DNA of 64,000 nt from Streptomyces klenkii (GTDB lineage: Bacteria; Actinomycetota; Actinomycetes; Streptomycetales; Streptomycetaceae): assembly GCF_003626645.1 (NCBI RefSeq), contig NZ_RBAM01000019.1:1-64000 (forward strand), given 5' to 3'. The position numbers were made by a program, and so were the translations under genes. The notes below the pieces were generated by a model that saw only the letters and a list, made by a program, of their open reading frames with translations, was not told the DNA's origin and did not search any database. Shown in pieces: positions 51,129 to 61,801 of this stretch; within the stretch, counting starts at the first letter, position 1; every line of letters starts with the position of its first letter.

Positions 51129-52607
51129 ATGACCTCTGAGCAGGTCGCGGCCCGTACCGCGAACGCAGTCGCGGAACCGGGTCACAAGGGAAGCGGCAAG
51201 GCAGCTTCCGAGGGTTACGAGCGGGGACTCGGTAACCGCCAGATTCAGATGATCGCCATTGGTGGCGCCATCGGCACCGGCCTCTTCCTCGGCGCGGGGA
51301 AGGCCATTTCCAAGGCCGGGCCCAGCCTGATCCTGGCTTATGCCATAGCCGGTCTGGTCATCTTCTTCATCATGCGAGCGCTCGGTGAGCTGCTCATGTA
51401 CCGCCCGGTGTCGGGCTCCTTCTCGGACTACGCCCGGGAGTTCCTCGGCCCCTTCTGGGGCTATGTGACCGGATGGACGTACTGGCTCTTCTGGGTCGTC
51501 ACCGGAATCGTCGAGGTGACCGCCGCGGCCTCCTATGTGCAGTACTGGAACCATTCCATTCCGCAATGGGTCTCCGCGCTGGTCTTCACCGTCATCCTCT
51601 ACTTCGCCAACCTGATCTCCGTGAAGCTCTTCGGTGAGCTGGAGTTCTGGTTCTCCATGGTCAAGGTCACCGCCATCATCGGCATGATCCTGATCGGTGT
51701 CGGCGTGCTGACCATCGGCTTCTCCGACGCCGGTGACACCGCCACCGTCACCAACCTCTGGAACGACGGCGGCTTCTTCCCGCACGGCATCGGCAACACC
51801 CTGATGACCCTGCAGATCGTGATGTTCGCCTTCCTCGCCGTCGAGCTCGTCGGCGTCACCGCGGGCGAGGCCAAGGACCCGGAGAAGACGCTCCCCAAGG
51901 CGATCAACACCGTGCCGTGGCGCATCGCGGTCTTCTACATCGGCGCGCTGATCATCATCCTGGCCGTCGTCCCGTGGGGCGAGTTCATGCCGGGCGTGAG
52001 CCCGTTCGTGGCCGCCTTCCAGAAGATCGGCCTGCCGGCCGGTGCGGGCATCGTCAACTTCGTCGTCCTCACGGCGGCGCTGTCGTCCTGCAACTCGGGC
52101 ATGTACTCCACCGGCCGCATGCTGCGCGACCTGTCGCTCAACGGCCAGGGCCCGAAGTTCTTCGGCGAGCTGACTAAGCGCGGCCTGCCGCTGCGCGGCA
52201 CCACCTTCTCCGCCGCGCTGATGCTCGTCGGCGTCTGGATCAACTACCAGTGGCCGGGCAAGGCGTTCGACTACGTCGTCTCCTTCGCGACCATCTCCGG
52301 CATGTGGGCGTGGATCGTGATCCTCGTCGCCCAGCTGCGCTACCGCCGCAAGGCGAACCGCGGCGAGCTCCCGCAGTCCGCGTTCCGTGCCCCCGGCGCC
52401 CCGTGGACCAGCCTCTTCGCGCTCGCCTTCATCTTCATGGTGATCGTGATGATGGGCATCGACGCGGACGCGCGGGTCTCGCTGTACTGCGCCCCGGTCT
52501 GGGCCGCGATCATGTGGGTGTCCTACCGCGTCCTCAAGGCCCGCAACCCGCAGGCCTTCGAGCGCAAGGACTACACGCAGGCCGTCGAGGTCGACCAGGC
52601 CGCGTAG
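51129..52607 (+). CDS. Amino acid permease (APC superfamily, AnsP/GabP-like)
   Basis: 492 residues with 12 membrane helices. The N-terminal hallmark QIQMIAIGGAIGTGLFLGAGKAI and the helix 2 to 3 segment GELLMYRPVSGSFSDYAREFLG are typical of the amino acid transporter subfamily, and FLAVELVGVTAGEAKDPEKTLPKAIN follows in the middle. It imports amino acids with protons; asparagine, GABA or aromatic substrates are all possible. Preceded by an elaborate leader with palindromes, so it is probably regulated. Confidence 0.92.
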   Translation: MTSEQVAARTANAVAEPGHKGSGKAASEGYERGLGNRQIQMIAIGGAIGTGLFLGAGKAISKAGPSLILAYAIAGLVIFFIMRALGELLMYRPVSGSFSDYAREFLGPFWGYVTGWTYWLFWVVTGIVEVTAAASYVQYWNHSIPQWVSALVFTVILYFANLISVKLFGELEFWFSMVKVTAIIGMILIGVGVLTIGFSDAGDTATVTNLWNDGGFFPHGIGNTLMTLQIVMFAFLAVELVGVTAGEAKDPEKTLPKAINTVPWRIAVFYIGALIIILAVVPWGEFMPGVSPFVAAFQKIGLPAGAGIVNFVVLTAALSSCNSGMYSTGRMLRDLSLNGQGPKFFGELTKRGLPLRGTTFSAALMLVGVWINYQWPGKAFDYVVSFATISGMWAWIVILVAQLRYRRKANRGELPQSAFRAPGAPWTSLFALAFIFMVIVMMGIDADARVSLYCAPVWAAIMWVSYRVLKARNPQAFERKDYTQAVEVDQAA

Positions 52608-52642
52608 GCCCGGCCGCGGGCCGCGCCGGCCGTCCGGCATCC

Positions 52643-52679
52643 GGGCCCGCCCGTACCACTCCTCGGTACGGGCGGGCCC
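52643..52679 (+). terminator. Terminator after the amino acid permease gene
   Basis: Perfect 15-bp arms (GGGCCCGCCCGTACC and complement) with a 7-nt loop, 35 bases after the stop. Confidence 0.85.
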
Positions 52680-52711
52680 TTCGCCTTGTCCGCGTGCCTA
52701 TCCTGGGCCGC

Positions 52712-53134
52712 ATGCTGACCATCACGCAGGACCTGTACGACCGGATCGTCGCGCACGCCCGCGCGGACCACCCCGACGAGGCCTGCGGCGTGGTCGCCGG
52801 ACCGGCCGGCAGCGACCGCCCCGAGCGGTTCGTCCCCATGCTCAACGCCGCCCGGTCTCCCACGTTCTACGAGTTCGACTCCACGGACCTGCTGAAGCTC
52901 TACCGCGAGATGGACGACCGCGACGAGGAGCCCGTCGTCATCTACCACTCGCACACCGCCACCGAGGCCTACCCGTCCCGCACGGACCTCACGTACGCAG
53001 GCGAGCCCGGCGCCCACTACGTGCTGGTGTCCACGGCCGACACCGACGGCGAGGGGCCGTTCCAGTTCCGCTCGTTCCGCATAGTGGACGGCCAGGTGAC
53101 CGAAGAGGACGTCACCGTAGTGCCTGCCTACTGA
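52712..53134 (+). CDS. JAMM/MPN+ metallopeptidase, Mec+-like
   Basis: 140 residues. The zinc motif is His79-x-His81 in YHSHTATEAYPSRTD with Ser89 and Asp92, plus Glu23 in DEACG. Such proteins cut after the Gly-Gly end of a ubiquitin-like sulfur carrier. It precedes cysO and cysM, as in Mycobacterium, where Mec+ releases cysteine from the carrier. Here the carrier has two residues after its Gly-Gly, so this enzyme may also trim them. ATG 52712 is used; a 120-bp gap separates it from cysO. Confidence 0.9.
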   Translation: MLTITQDLYDRIVAHARADHPDEACGVVAGPAGSDRPERFVPMLNAARSPTFYEFDSTDLLKLYREMDDRDEEPVVIYHSHTATEAYPSRTDLTYAGEPGAHYVLVSTADTDGEGPFQFRSFRIVDGQVTEEDVTVVPAY

Positions 53135-53254
53135 GCAGCGACCCACCGGCGGGCCGCCACTGTCCGCATGCCGGTACGAACCTCCGGCGGCCGCACACGG
53201 AATCGATACGATCGCCCCAGGTGTCCCACCCGTACGCCGACAGGAGCCCGCATC

Positions 53255-53536
53255 ATGGCCATCGAGGTCCGCATTCCGACCATCCTCCGCACCTACACCG
53301 ACCAGAAGAAGGCCGTCGAAGGCAGCGGAGCCACCATCGACGAACTCTTCAAGGACCTCGACGCCCGGCACGCGGGCATCCGCGAGCGCCTGGTCGACGA
53401 GTCCGGCGAGCTGCGCCGCTTCGTGAACGTCTACCTCAACGACGAGGACGTCCGCTTCCTCGGCGGCATCGCCACCGAGCTCACCGACGGCGACAGCGTC
53501 ACCATCCTCCCGGCCGTCGCCGGCGGAATGAGCTGA
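53255..53536 (+). CDS. cysO: Ubiquitin-like sulfur carrier protein CysO (MoaD/ThiS family)
   Basis: 93 residues: a beta-grasp protein with VRIPTILRTYTDQKKAVEG at the start and VNVYLNDEDVRFLGGIATELTDGDSVTILPAVAGG. The Gly-Gly needed for thiocarboxylate formation is at 90-91 and is followed by Met-Ser. In the mycobacterial pathway CysO-thiocarboxylate gives sulfur to O-phosphoserine on CysM. The gene sits between the JAMM peptidase and cysM. ATG 53255 follows AGGAG. Confidence 0.92.
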   Translation: MAIEVRIPTILRTYTDQKKAVEGSGATIDELFKDLDARHAGIRERLVDESGELRRFVNVYLNDEDVRFLGGIATELTDGDSVTILPAVAGGMS

Positions 53537-53547
53537 GCGGCCCGCGC

Positions 53548-54498
53548 ATGCGCTACGACAGCCACCTGGCCTCGGTCGGCAACACCCCGCTGGTGCGGCT
53601 GCCCAGGCTCTCCCCGTCCGGGTCGGTCCGGATCTGGGCCAAGCTGGAGGACCGCAACCCCACCGGCTCGGTCAAGGACCGCCCCGCCCTGCACATGATC
53701 GAGCAGGCGGAGCGGGCCGGGCGGCTGACCCCGGGCTGCACCATCCTGGAGCCCACCTCCGGCAACACCGGCATCTCGCTCGCCATGGCCGCCCGCCTCA
53801 AGGGCTACCGCATCGTGTGCGTCATGCCCGAGAACACCAGCGAGGAACGGCGGCAGCTGCTCGCCATGTGGGGCGCGGAGATCATCTCCTCGCCCGCGGC
53901 GGGCGGCTCCAACACCGCCGTCCGCGTCGCCAAGGAGCTCGCCGCCGAGCACACCGACTGGGTGATGCTCTACCAGTACGGCAACCCCGACAACGCCGGC
54001 GCGCACTACGCCACCACCGGCCCGGAGATCCTCGCCGACCTCCCCGAGATCACCCACTTCGTCGCCGGGCTCGGCACCACCGGCACCCTCATGGGCGCCG
54101 GCCGCTACCTGCGCGAGCACAAGCCCGGCGTGAGCATCGTCGCCGCCGAACCGCGCTACGACGACCTCGTCTACGGCCTGCGCAACCTCGACGAGGGCTT
54201 CGTCCCCGAGCTCTACGACCCCTCCGTCCTCACCACCCGCTTCTCGGTCGGCTCGGAGGACGCGGTGCGCCGCACCCGCGAGCTGCTCAGCGAGGAGGGC
54301 ATCTTCGCGGGCGTCTCCACCGGCGCCGTCCTGCACGCCGCCCTGGGCGTGGCCCGCAAGGCCGAACGGGCGGGGGAGAGCGCCGACATCGCGTTCATCG
54401 TGGCGGACGGCGGCTGGAAATACCTCTCGACGGGCATCTACACGGCCCCCACGACGGAAGCGGCCGTGGAGGCGCTCCAGGGCCAGCTCTGGGCGTAG
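53548..54498 (+). CDS. cysM: CysO-dependent cysteine synthase, CysM
   Basis: 316 residues, a PLP enzyme of the cysteine synthase family. The PLP lysine is Lys43 in NPTGSVKDRPA, and the phosphate loop is in AGLGTTGTLMG. TSGNTGISLAMAARLKGY is the substrate-binding loop. Placed 11 bp after cysO it most likely uses O-phosphoserine and CysO-thiocarboxylate, as in Mycobacterium. ATG 53548 is used. Confidence 0.93.
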   Translation: MRYDSHLASVGNTPLVRLPRLSPSGSVRIWAKLEDRNPTGSVKDRPALHMIEQAERAGRLTPGCTILEPTSGNTGISLAMAARLKGYRIVCVMPENTSEERRQLLAMWGAEIISSPAAGGSNTAVRVAKELAAEHTDWVMLYQYGNPDNAGAHYATTGPEILADLPEITHFVAGLGTTGTLMGAGRYLREHKPGVSIVAAEPRYDDLVYGLRNLDEGFVPELYDPSVLTTRFSVGSEDAVRRTRELLSEEGIFAGVSTGAVLHAALGVARKAERAGESADIAFIVADGGWKYLSTGIYTAPTTEAAVEALQGQLWA

Positions 54499-54737
54499 CA
54501 CCGCCCGCGGGCCTCGTCGTACGCCGTCATCCGCCGCCGCACGCCGTCGCACGCACCGGTTCCGGGGGGTCGCGGGAGCCCCCCCCGGAACCGCCTGACG
54601 GGCGCGCGCCCAGAAGGGTCCGTACCGGTGACTTCAGCCACAACCCCACCTCACGGAGGAGCGGGCGTCCCCTTCGCGCCTTACGCTCGACGGACCGCAT
54701 GGCCCCCCGTCACGAGTCAACGGAGGTTCAGGCCCGC

Positions 54738-55490
54738 ATGAAGCTCACCGTCGTCGGATGCTCGGGGTCGTTCCCGTCCACGGAATCGGCCTGTTCGAGC
54801 TACCTCGTCGAGGCCGACGGCTTCCGGCTGCTCCTCGACATGGGCAACGGAGCCCTCGGCGAGCTGCAGCGCCACGTCGGTCTCTACGACCTCGACGCCA
54901 TCCTGCTCTCGCACCTGCACCCCGACCACTGCATCGACATGTGCGGCTATTTCGTGGCCCGCTACTACCGGCACGAGGGCGGCCGGGCCGAGGCCATCCC
55001 CGTCTACGGCCCGCGCGACACCGAGCACCGGCTGGCCACCGCGTACGGGGACGTGCCCGACGAGTCCTGCATGAGCGAGGTGTTCGACTTCCGCACCCTC
55101 GCCCCGGGCACCTTCTCCGTGGGCCCGCTGACCATCCGTACGGACCGGGTGCGCCACCCCGTGGAGGCCTTCGCCTTCCGCGTCGAGCACGACGGCAGCG
55201 CCCTCGTCTACTCCGGCGACACGGGCCCCTGCGAGGAGCTGCACGAGCTGGCCGCCGGCGCCGACCTGCTGCTCTGCGAGGCGTCGTTCACGCACGGCAA
55301 GGAGGACATCCCGGACCTCCACCTCAACGGCCGCGAGGCCGGGGAGCACGCCGCGCGGGCCGGCGCGGGCCGGCTGGTCCTCACCCACATCCCGCCGTGG
55401 ACGGACCCGCTGACCAACCTCCGCGACGCGCGCGCCGTCTACGACGGGCCGGTCGAACTCGCCAGGGCCGGCGCGGTATACGAGTTCTAA
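54738..55490 (+). CDS. MBL-fold hydrolase, RNase Z/phosphodiesterase-like
   Basis: 250 residues. The metal motif HLHPDHCID (about residue 60) has the metallo-beta-lactamase histidines and Asp; later ligands lie in YSGDTGPC and VLTHIPPW. KLTVVGCSGSFPSTESACSSYLVEADG is the normal start of the RNase Z-like branch. No exosite of tRNase Z is obvious, so the substrate could be a phosphodiester or lactone. Stands between cysM and nagE2 and ends before a shared terminator. ATG 54738 follows GGAGG. Confidence 0.9.
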   Translation: MKLTVVGCSGSFPSTESACSSYLVEADGFRLLLDMGNGALGELQRHVGLYDLDAILLSHLHPDHCIDMCGYFVARYYRHEGGRAEAIPVYGPRDTEHRLATAYGDVPDESCMSEVFDFRTLAPGTFSVGPLTIRTDRVRHPVEAFAFRVEHDGSALVYSGDTGPCEELHELAAGADLLLCEASFTHGKEDIPDLHLNGREAGEHAARAGAGRLVLTHIPPWTDPLTNLRDARAVYDGPVELARAGAVYEF

Positions 55491-55526
55491 GCCTTTCCCG
55501 GCCCTGCATTCCCAGGCCGGAAAGCG

Positions 55527-55563
55527 AAATGCCCCCGGAATCCCATGGATTCCGGGGGCATTT
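55527..55563. terminator. Bidirectional terminator between the MBL-fold gene and nagE2
   Basis: Seventeen-base perfect arms (AAATGCCCCCGGAATCC and complement) around a 3-nt loop, with A-rich and T-rich flanks on the two sides. It serves both convergent genes. Confidence 0.9.
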
Positions 55564-55580
55564 CCCTATTGCTTTTGAGG

Positions 55581-56948
<1,368 letters not shown>

Positions 56949-56998
56949 CGGATTCCTCCAGGTGAGGCGGGCGCTCGGGGGAAGGGGGGTGGCCCGCT

Positions 56999-57031
56999 TT
57001 TGGTCTACACCACTGAGTGGTTTAGACCATG
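56999..57031. promoter_or_regulatory. Two adjacent DasR-like operators upstream of nagE2
   Basis: Two 16-bp sites one base apart: 56999-57014, TTTGGTCTACACCACT, and 57016-57031, AGTGGTTTAGACCATG. Each matches the dre consensus (ACTGGTCTAGACCACT or its variant) at about 13 of 16 positions. They lie about 50-80 bp before the nagE2 start on the minus strand, as expected for repression by DasR. Confidence 0.75.
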
Positions 57032-57094
57032 TTGTAGCACGTGAGTCCGGGATAAAGGAATCCGTGCTTCCCGGTGGCTCCGGACACAGCGGAA

Positions 57095-57121
57095 AGCCCC
57101 CGGCCGGTGACTCCGGGGGCT
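57095..57121 (-). terminator. Terminator after nagE1
   Basis: Arms AGCCCCCGG and CCGGGGGCT with a 9-nt loop, about 35 bases beyond the nagE1 stop on the minus strand. Confidence 0.65.
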
Positions 57122-57155
57122 CGTGACGGGGAGCGATTACCCCTTCACGTTGCAG

Positions 57156-58481
57156 TTAGTCCTTGACGTTGCCGCGCTCGATCTCCTCCGCGAGCTCTTC
57201 CGGTTCGCGCCCCGGAGTCGGCAGGTCGAACTTCGTGATCGCGAACCGGAAAATCGCGTAGTAGACGGCGGCGAAGCACAGCCCGATCGGAATGATCAGC
57301 CACGGTTTGGTCGCCAGCCCCCAGTTGATCACGTAGTCGATCAGGCCCGCCGAGAAGCTGAAGCCGTCGTGCACGCCCAGCCCCCAGCACACCGCCATCG
57401 ACACGCCCGTCAGCAGCGCGTGCACCACGTACAGCGCGGGCGCGATGAAGAGGAACGCGTACTCGACCGGCTCGGTGATCCCCGTGACGAACGAGGTCAG
57501 GCCCACCGAGAGCATCATGCCCGCGACCGCCTTGCGCCGGTGCGGCTTCGCGCAGTGGGCGATGGCCAGCGCCGCGGCCGGCAGCGCGAACATCATGATC
57601 GGGAAGAAGCCCGTCGTGAACTGGCCCGCGTCCGGGTCGCCCGCCAGGAAGCGGTTGATGTCGCCGTGCACCACCGTGCCGTCCGGCTTCGTGTAGTCGC
57701 CGAACTGGAACCACATGAAGGTGTTGAGGAACTGGTGGAGCCCCACCACCAGCAGCGCCCGGTTCGCCACGCCGAAGACGCCCGCGCCCGCCGCCCCCAG
57801 GTCCGAGAGCCACTTGCTGAAGCTCGTCAGCGCGTCGCCGACCGGCGGCCAGACGAACAGGCAGATCACCGCGAAGGCCAGCGCGACGAACGACATCAGG
57901 ATCGGCACGAGCCGGCGCCCGTTGAAGAAGCCCAGCCAGTCCACCAGCCGCACCCGGTGGAAGCGCACCCAGAACCACGCGCTCAGCAGGCCGATCACGA
58001 TGCCGCCGAAGACCCCCGGGTTCTGGAAGCTCGCCGGGGAGGCCTGCCCGCCCATGGAGACGCACACCCCGCTCCACAGCCCCGCCCCGCCGAACTTCGA
58101 CTCGTGCGGGCAGTCCTCCGGGAACTGGTGCAGCACGGAGAAGTAGACGAGGAAGGCCACGACCGCCGCCAGGGCCGTCGAGCCGTCCGCCTTCTTCGCC
58201 ATCCCGATGGCCACGCCCACGCAGAACAGCAGCGGCAGGCCGAGCGCCGAGTCCAGCAGCGCGCCGCCCGCGCCCGCGAAGACCTTCGCCACGTCCGTCC
58301 AGCCCAGCCCGTCCTTGCCGAAGACGTCCGGCTGGCCGAGCCGGTTCAGGATGCCCGCGGCCGGGAGCACCGCGATGGGGAGCTGGAGGCTGCGGCCCAT
58401 CTTCTGCAAGTTCGAGAAGAGGGTCTGCCGGCGGGCTCGCCACCGGCTCTGACGCGGCGCGGCCGCGGCGTCCGTGCTCAT
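57156..58481 (-). CDS. nagE1: PTS GlcNAc transporter, EIIC component NagE1
   Basis: 441 residues, a paralogue of NagE2 that shares LQLPIAVLPAAGILNRLGQ, GFFPIMMFALPAAALAIAHCAKP and ITGITEPVEYAFLFIAPALYVVHA. It lacks an EIIB domain. The pair probably arose by duplication. A near-perfect DasR site lies upstream, between nagE1 and the divergent nagF. GlcNAc is the likely substrate; nagE1 is thought to be the minor permease. Confidence 0.9.
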   Translation of the reverse strand: MSTDAAAAPRQSRWRARRQTLFSNLQKMGRSLQLPIAVLPAAGILNRLGQPDVFGKDGLGWTDVAKVFAGAGGALLDSALGLPLLFCVGVAIGMAKKADGSTALAAVVAFLVYFSVLHQFPEDCPHESKFGGAGLWSGVCVSMGGQASPASFQNPGVFGGIVIGLLSAWFWVRFHRVRLVDWLGFFNGRRLVPILMSFVALAFAVICLFVWPPVGDALTSFSKWLSDLGAAGAGVFGVANRALLVVGLHQFLNTFMWFQFGDYTKPDGTVVHGDINRFLAGDPDAGQFTTGFFPIMMFALPAAALAIAHCAKPHRRKAVAGMMLSVGLTSFVTGITEPVEYAFLFIAPALYVVHALLTGVSMAVCWGLGVHDGFSFSAGLIDYVINWGLATKPWLIIPIGLCFAAVYYAIFRFAITKFDLPTPGREPEELAEEIERGNVKD

Positions 58482-58534
58482 CTGCGTCCTCCCGGTCGCC
58501 GCCCCGGCGGCGGTCCACTCGGTGCTTGCCGCAT

Positions 58535-58550
58535 ACTGGTGTAGACCACT
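58535..58550. promoter_or_regulatory. DasR operator between nagE1 and nagF
   Basis: ACTGGTGTAGACCACT matches the dre consensus ACTGGTCTAGACCACT at 15 of 16 positions. It sits between the divergent nagE1 and nagF starts, 54 bp before nagE1, so it can control both. Confidence 0.87.
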
Positions 58551-58696
58551 TGTGCGCGCGTACGGGTACGCGTGCGGGTGTCGCCATCATTCGTCAGATG
58601 GCGGACATTCGCTCACATAGTTGGGCTGAACGTGGTTTACCGTGGGGAAGCCGCTCGGTGGTACCGCCGAAGGGCCGAAGACAACCAGGAGTGCAC

Positions 58697-58930
58697 ATGG
58701 CCAGCAAGGCTGAGAAGATCGTCGCCGGCCTCGGCGGCATCGACAACATCGACGAGATCGAGGGCTGCATCACCCGGCTCCGCACCGAGGTGAACGACCC
58801 CGGGCTCGTCGACGAGGCCGCCCTCAAGGCCGCCGGCGCCCACGGCGTCGTCAAGATGGGCACCGCCATCCAGGTCGTCATCGGCACCGACGCCGACCCG
58901 ATCGCCGCGGAGATCGAAGACATGATGTGA
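58697..58930 (+). CDS. nagF: PTS EIIB component NagF
   Basis: 77 residues, a stand-alone EIIB domain. The phosphorylated cysteine is Cys24 in EIEGCITRLRTEV, and GVVKMGTAIQVVIGTDAD is the normal end. It carries phosphate from EIIA to the sugar bound by NagE1 or NagE2. ATG 58697 follows CAGGAG. The gene is divergent from nagE1 and ends with a hairpin. Confidence 0.95.
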   Translation: MASKAEKIVAGLGGIDNIDEIEGCITRLRTEVNDPGLVDEAALKAAGAHGVVKMGTAIQVVIGTDADPIAAEIEDMM

Positions 58931-58955
58931 GCCGTGAGCCGCTGAGGCTCACGGC
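58931..58955 (+). terminator. Terminator after nagF
   Basis: Perfect 10-bp arms (GCCGTGAGCC and complement) with a 5-nt loop begin immediately after the stop codon. Confidence 0.75.
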
Positions 58956-59050
58956 CGGGGCCCCGCCCGGAACGCGTGCATACGTGACATACGCACCGCG
59001 ATCCGGAACGGGGCCCTTCGCCTACCCCCGATGCCAGTAGGCTCATCACC

Positions 59051-59782
<732 letters not shown>

Positions 59783-59837
59783 GCAGCCCCCGGAGTAGCC
59801 GCCGGGAGCAACCGCCAGAGGGATCACAGGCGTTCTT

Positions 59838-59878
59838 ACGGGCGTACGGACGGGACGAGAGCCCGGCCGTACGCCCGT
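59838..59878 (+). terminator. Hairpin after rph
   Basis: Arms ACGGGCGTACGG (59838-59849) and CCGTACGCCCGT (59867-59878), perfect over 12 bp with a 17-nt loop. Confidence 0.6.
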
Positions 59879-59905
59879 GAGCCGTCTCCAGGGGAGGGAA
59901 CCCGC

Positions 59906-60295
59906 ATGCCCGCACGCAGAACGCCGCTCGTGCTCACCGCCACCGCACTCGCCGCACTCGCCGTCCCGCTCGCGGCCGGCTGCTCCACCGCCCAGAAGGC
60001 CGTGGACTGCGCCCGCCTCGGCATCGAGATATCGAACGACGTCGACGACCTCCAGCGCAGCGTCACCGACACCGCGACCGACACCGACAACGCCGGCAAG
60101 ATCCTCGACAACCTCGAAAGAGACACGAAGAAGCTCAAGGACAAGAGCAGCAACGTCGACGTCGGCAAGGCCCTCGACCACCTCCAGAAGGCCGTCGGCA
60201 ACGTCCGCGACTCCCTGCGCGACGACAAGACCCCGGACCTGACGCCGCTGACGGACGCCGCGGGAGAGCTGTCCAAGGTGTGCACGTCGAAGTAG
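59906..60295 (+). CDS. Small lipoprotein, hypothetical
   Basis: 129 residues. The signal peptide ends LAAGC with Cys26 lipidated. The mature part is helical and charged with heptad-like repeats (DDLQRSVTDTATDTDNAGKILDNLERDTKKLKD), suggesting a coiled coil at the cell surface, and two more cysteines (about 34 and 126). It lies between rph and rdgB, 29 bp before rdgB. Function unknown. Confidence 0.85.
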   Translation: MPARRTPLVLTATALAALAVPLAAGCSTAQKAVDCARLGIEISNDVDDLQRSVTDTATDTDNAGKILDNLERDTKKLKDKSSNVDVGKALDHLQKAVGNVRDSLRDDKTPDLTPLTDAAGELSKVCTSK

Positions 60296-60324
60296 CCCCG
60301 GCCCCCTTCGGGATAATCACCCCC

Positions 60325-60927
60325 ATGAAGCGCCTGATCCTCGCCACCCGCAACGCCAACAAGGTCACCGAGCTCCGCGCCATCCTGGAGGCCGCCGGCC
60401 TCGGCGTCGAGCTGGTCGGCGCCGACGCCTACCCCGAGATCCCCGACGTCAAGGAGACCGGCGTCACCTTCGCCGAGAACGCCCTCCTCAAGGCCCACGC
60501 CCTCGCCCGCGCCACCGGCTTCCCGGCCGTCGCCGACGACTCGGGCCTGTGCGTCGATGTCCTGAACGGCGCCCCCGGCATCTTCTCCGCCCGCTGGGCC
60601 GGCCGCCACGGCGACGACAAGGCCAACCTGGACCTCCTCCTGGCCCAGCTCGGCGACATCGCCGACGAGCACCGCGCCGCCCACTTCGCCTGCGCCGCGG
60701 CCCTGGCCCTCCCGGACGGCACGGAACGCGTCGTCGAGGGCCGCCTGGAGGGCACCCTCCGCCACGAGCCGACGGGCGGCGGCGGCTTCGGCTACGACCC
60801 GATCCTCCAGCCGCTGGGCGAAACCCGCACCTGCGCGGAGCTGACGGCGGACGAGAAGAACGCGATCAGCCACCGGGGGAAGGCGTTCCGGGCGCTGGTG
60901 CCGGTGGTGCGGGAGCTGCTGGGCTGA
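60325..60927 (+). CDS. rdgB: Non-canonical purine NTP pyrophosphatase (RdgB/HAM1)
   Basis: 200 residues. It hydrolyses dITP/XTP to prevent misincorporation. The signature LATRNANKVTELRAIL binds the nucleotide triphosphate; ADDSGLCVDVLNGAPGIFSARWAG has the catalytic aspartates, and GGGGFGYDPIL, ELTADEKNAISHRGKA complete the family. ATG 60325 is used. It is followed by a strong terminator. Confidence 0.95.
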   Translation: MKRLILATRNANKVTELRAILEAAGLGVELVGADAYPEIPDVKETGVTFAENALLKAHALARATGFPAVADDSGLCVDVLNGAPGIFSARWAGRHGDDKANLDLLLAQLGDIADEHRAAHFACAAALALPDGTERVVEGRLEGTLRHEPTGGGGFGYDPILQPLGETRTCAELTADEKNAISHRGKAFRALVPVVRELLG

Positions 60928-60935
60928 CCGCACGC

Positions 60936-60975
60936 CGAAGGCCTGGCACTGCGATCTTGCAGTGCCAGGCCTTCG
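60936..60975 (+). terminator. Terminator after rdgB
   Basis: Perfect 17-bp arms (CGAAGGCCTGGCACTGC and complement) with loop GATCTT, nine bases after the stop. Confidence 0.9.
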
Positions 60976-60988
60976 AATCAAAGGTTAG

Positions 60989-61071
60989 TGCGGCCGGTGG
61001 GACTCGAACCCACATGGGATTGCTCCCAAGGGCACCTAAAACCCTCGCTTATACCATTCAGCAACGGCCGC
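60989..61071 (-). tRNA. tRNA-Leu (UAG anticodon)
   Basis: Minus strand. The acceptor arms GCGGCCG and CGGCCGC pair perfectly with an A discriminator. The anticodon loop TTTAGGT gives UAG, which reads the rare CUA codon. The long variable arm (TGGGAG...CCCA) is the class II hallmark of leucine tRNAs. CCA is not encoded. The tandem HNH nuclease genes lie just upstream on the same strand. Confidence 0.92.
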
Positions 61072-61123
61072 CAGTCGCCAGCCATCGTAGCGGTCCGGCG
61101 GCGTGCGCGGCACTGGGGTCCGG

Positions 61124-61801
61124 CTATCCGACGCTGTGAGCTTGTAGGCGGCGCCTGCTTCCACGGCACCAGGTGTCCGTGATGGCGTGACAGTTGGGGC
61201 AGAGCAGCCGGAGGTTCTCGCGTCGGTCATCACTCCAGTCGCCGTTGATGTGGTCGACTTCCAGCGTCATGGGCCTGCCCCGCCACGACGGCTTCGTCCC
61301 GCAGCCCGCGCACTCTTCCGGAACCCCGGCCTCGCGTATCGCGCGACGGAGCATGCGGGCCCCGGTACGCCGCCTGCCGGTGTGCTTCACCAGCAAGTCC
61401 TGGGGAGTCTTCCTGGGTGTCGTACCGGGCTTGCCCCGCTGATGAGCCTGCCCGAGAAAGTGGGAGGTCGTGAGCCCGTCCTCGGCTACCCATTGGCGCA
61501 GCAGATCTCGCTGGTGGCTGTTGCCTGGTCTGCCGAGGCGGCGTAGGGCTCCCGCGAGGGAGACGGATTCCGCGATGGCTTCGCGGAGGACGCAGGGCGA
61601 CGGCCTCGACTCGTTCTTGTGGTACGGGCGACGGTGAAAGTGTGAGACGTCGATCCCATAGTGCTTGAACCGCCGGAAGAGGTGCTGAGGCAGGTGCCTG
61701 TAGGGCCGGGTGCCGAAGAACGCTATGACTTCGTTGATGTCAGTGCATGTGCGAGCTGCCTCGGCGAGTCTCTCCCGCGTGTACTGGGTGCCGCTGCTCA
61801 T
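61124..61801 (-). CDS. HNH endonuclease with HTH-like repeats, copy 1
   Basis: 225 residues. The N-terminal half has repeated DNA-binding-like units (LAEAARTCTDINEVIAFFG...HYGIDVSHF; LREAIAESVSLAGALRRLG...EDGLTTSHF). The C-terminal HNH domain has CAGCGTKPSWRGRPMTLEVDHINGDW, then NLRLLCPNCHAITDT, with the zinc cysteines and catalytic His. Such proteins are common in actinobacteria and phages. It starts by overlapping the upstream copy's stop (ATGA). Third positions are somewhat less GC-rich than in neighbours. Confidence 0.9.
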   Translation of the reverse strand: MSSGTQYTRERLAEAARTCTDINEVIAFFGTRPYRHLPQHLFRRFKHYGIDVSHFHRRPYHKNESRPSPCVLREAIAESVSLAGALRRLGRPGNSHQRDLLRQWVAEDGLTTSHFLGQAHQRGKPGTTPRKTPQDLLVKHTGRRRTGARMLRRAIREAGVPEECAGCGTKPSWRGRPMTLEVDHINGDWSDDRRENLRLLCPNCHAITDTWCRGSRRRLQAHSVG

